This document shows positions 63,200 to 64,000 of a DNA stretch of 64,000 nt, piece by piece. The stretch spans positions 186,001-250,000 of the forward strand of contig CAWIDT010000007.1 in NCBI GenBank assembly GCA_963834945.1, given 5' to 3'. The notes under the pieces were generated by a model, which did not search any database, was not told where the DNA came from, and worked only from the letters and a program-made list of their open reading frames with translations. The position numbers were made by a program, and so were the translations under genes. This DNA comes from R-RK-3 sp963834945 (GTDB lineage Bacteria > Pseudomonadota > Alphaproteobacteria > Rhizobiales > Rhodomicrobiaceae). Numbering within the stretch: the stretch's first letter is position 1; each line of letters opens with the position of its first letter.

Positions 63200-64000
63200 G
63201 AGCGGGATCACTTTACACGGAAGCATATCCCGCATTGACCAGATAGTTTTTACACTCAGTTGCGGGGAACTGGTCAAGCAGCCTGCCGACGCAGTTGCAG
63301 ACTGTTTCGGCAGTGCGCTCAGAGGCTCGACGCAACAGGTGCTTCAGCTTAGCGAAGACCTGCTCGATGGGGTTGAGGTCGGGACTGTAGGGCGGCAGGA
63401 ACAAGAGCCTGGCGCCGATACTCCGGATCGCTCTGCGGACCGCCTTCCCTTTATGGCTGCCGAGATTGTCCATGATCACGACATCGCCGGGCTTAAGCGT
63501 TGGCAGCAGAAACCGCTTTATACAGGTGAGGAAGCGAACGCCATTGATGGGGCCATCGAACAGGCAGGGTGCCTCTATCCGGTCGCAGCGCAGAGCGGCA
63601 ACAAAGGTCAGCGTTCGCCAGCGACCGTGCGGCGCCTTGCCGATGAGGCGTGAGCCACGGGCACACCAACCCCGTAGTGGCGCCATGTTTGTCTTGGTCC
63701 ATGTTTCATCGATGAAGACCAGCCGGGCCGGATCAATCCGCGCTTGATACTTTTTCCATTGTGCCCGGCGCCGGGCTACATCTGGCCGATCCTGCTCTGA
63801 GGCAAGAGCGGTTTTTTTTGAAGCTCAAGCTTTCGGCATGCATAAACTTCCAGATCGCGCCGTAGCTGATCGTAACTCCGCGAGAGGAAAGCTCTTTTTG
63901 CAAACCCCGTAAGGTCAGGTTCGATTTCTCGGCAAAACGGCCATGAATGAAAGCGCGATGCGCCGTAAGGATCACCGGTCTATAGCCGCCCATTTTGGCA
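63200..64000 (-). mobile_element. IS630-family element, copy D (divergent), cut by the window end
   Basis: TA at 63198-63199, then GAGCGGGATCACTTTACACG, the same end type as the right ends of copies A-C. Orientation is reversed, and the other end lies beyond 64000. The sequence differs clearly from copies A-C, so this is another subgroup. Confidence 0.85.
63213..64000 (-). CDS. IS630-family transposase, two frames joined at an A8 run, partial
   Basis: The DDE half (63213-63686 and a little upstream) reads FIDETWTKTNMAPLRGWCAR, VVIMDNLGSHKGKAVRRAIR and LPPYSPDLNPIEQVFAKLKH. The HTH-proximal half comes in from beyond 64000 (MGGYRPVILTAHRAFIHGRF, LTLRGLQKELSSRGVTISYG). The frame change again falls at A8 (T8 on the plus strand, 63812-63819), with the same one-base forward relation as in copies A-C and E. 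Confidence 0.8.

Overview
This is GC-rich chromosomal DNA of an alphaproteobacterium, most likely order Hyphomicrobiales (Rhizobiales). The pointers are the maf-yacG-tRNA-Phe block, a DUF5330 gene, the cbpA-cbpM pair, a Rhizobium-type lpiA(mprF)-acvB pair, and many short palindromic repeats with TAGAGC ends. The window holds ordinary housekeeping and stress genes broken up by a heavy load of insertion sequences. I could run no database search, so family names rest on motifs I recognised in the translations.

Layout. 1-9.5 kb: two periplasmic solute-binding-type proteins (the first cut by the window edge), converging with a pair of dynamin-like GTPases; then a one-pass membrane protein, a winged-helix/TPR regulator and a DUF4242 gene. 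9.6-15.7 kb: tRNA-Phe, yacG, maf, an isochorismatase-like hydrolase, Fe-superoxide dismutase, a small protein, a cyclic-nucleotide-domain/patatin-like protein and a SemiSWEET transporter. 15.9-19.7 kb: an IS66 element with an IS630 element inserted in its target duplication. 19.7-26.6 kb: envelope and stress genes, infA, a two-domain CAP protein, a glyoxalase-like protein, an epoxide-hydrolase-like protein and a methyltransferase. 26.7-32.3 kb: YfhO-like membrane protein, ChbG/HpnK deacetylase, GtrA, GtrB and an FAH-family hydrolase. 32.4-38.3 kb: a broken IS110, cbpA-cbpM, then a pile-up of two IS630 elements, a deleted IS701 and a MITE. 38.4-43.7 kb: a lower-GC surface-glycan block (two GT2 glycosyltransferases, a DegT aminotransferase, a NeuD/PglD-like acyltransferase, an RgpF-like protein). 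43.8-49.5 kb: an RND relic, small exported proteins and an mdtA-mdtC-like efflux operon. 49.6-53.8 kb: MITE, IS630 and a decayed lpiA-acvB operon. 53.8-63.2 kb: DUF1003 and peptidoglycan-binding proteins, a two-component system, a small membrane protein, a PRC-barrel protein and a ribose-type ABC operon. The window ends inside another IS630.

Main observations. (1) A roughly 100-bp MITE family with IS630-like ends sits exactly in the TA of stop codons. Three insertions can be reconstructed as TAG, TAG and TAA stops replaced by the MITE's own TAG, and each brings a hairpin as new 3' UTR. A fourth gene also ends at a MITE remnant. (2) Five IS630 copies from three divergent subgroups all keep an A8 run at the same +1 frame change between the HTH and DDE halves, which looks like programmed frameshifting. 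(3) Several host genes carry single-base net +1 frameshifts, mostly in short homopolymers, and two carry in-frame amber codons, so either the locus is decaying or the assembly has base-level errors. (4) The solute-binding/dynamin cluster at 1-9 kb is the best candidate here for an undescribed functional unit.
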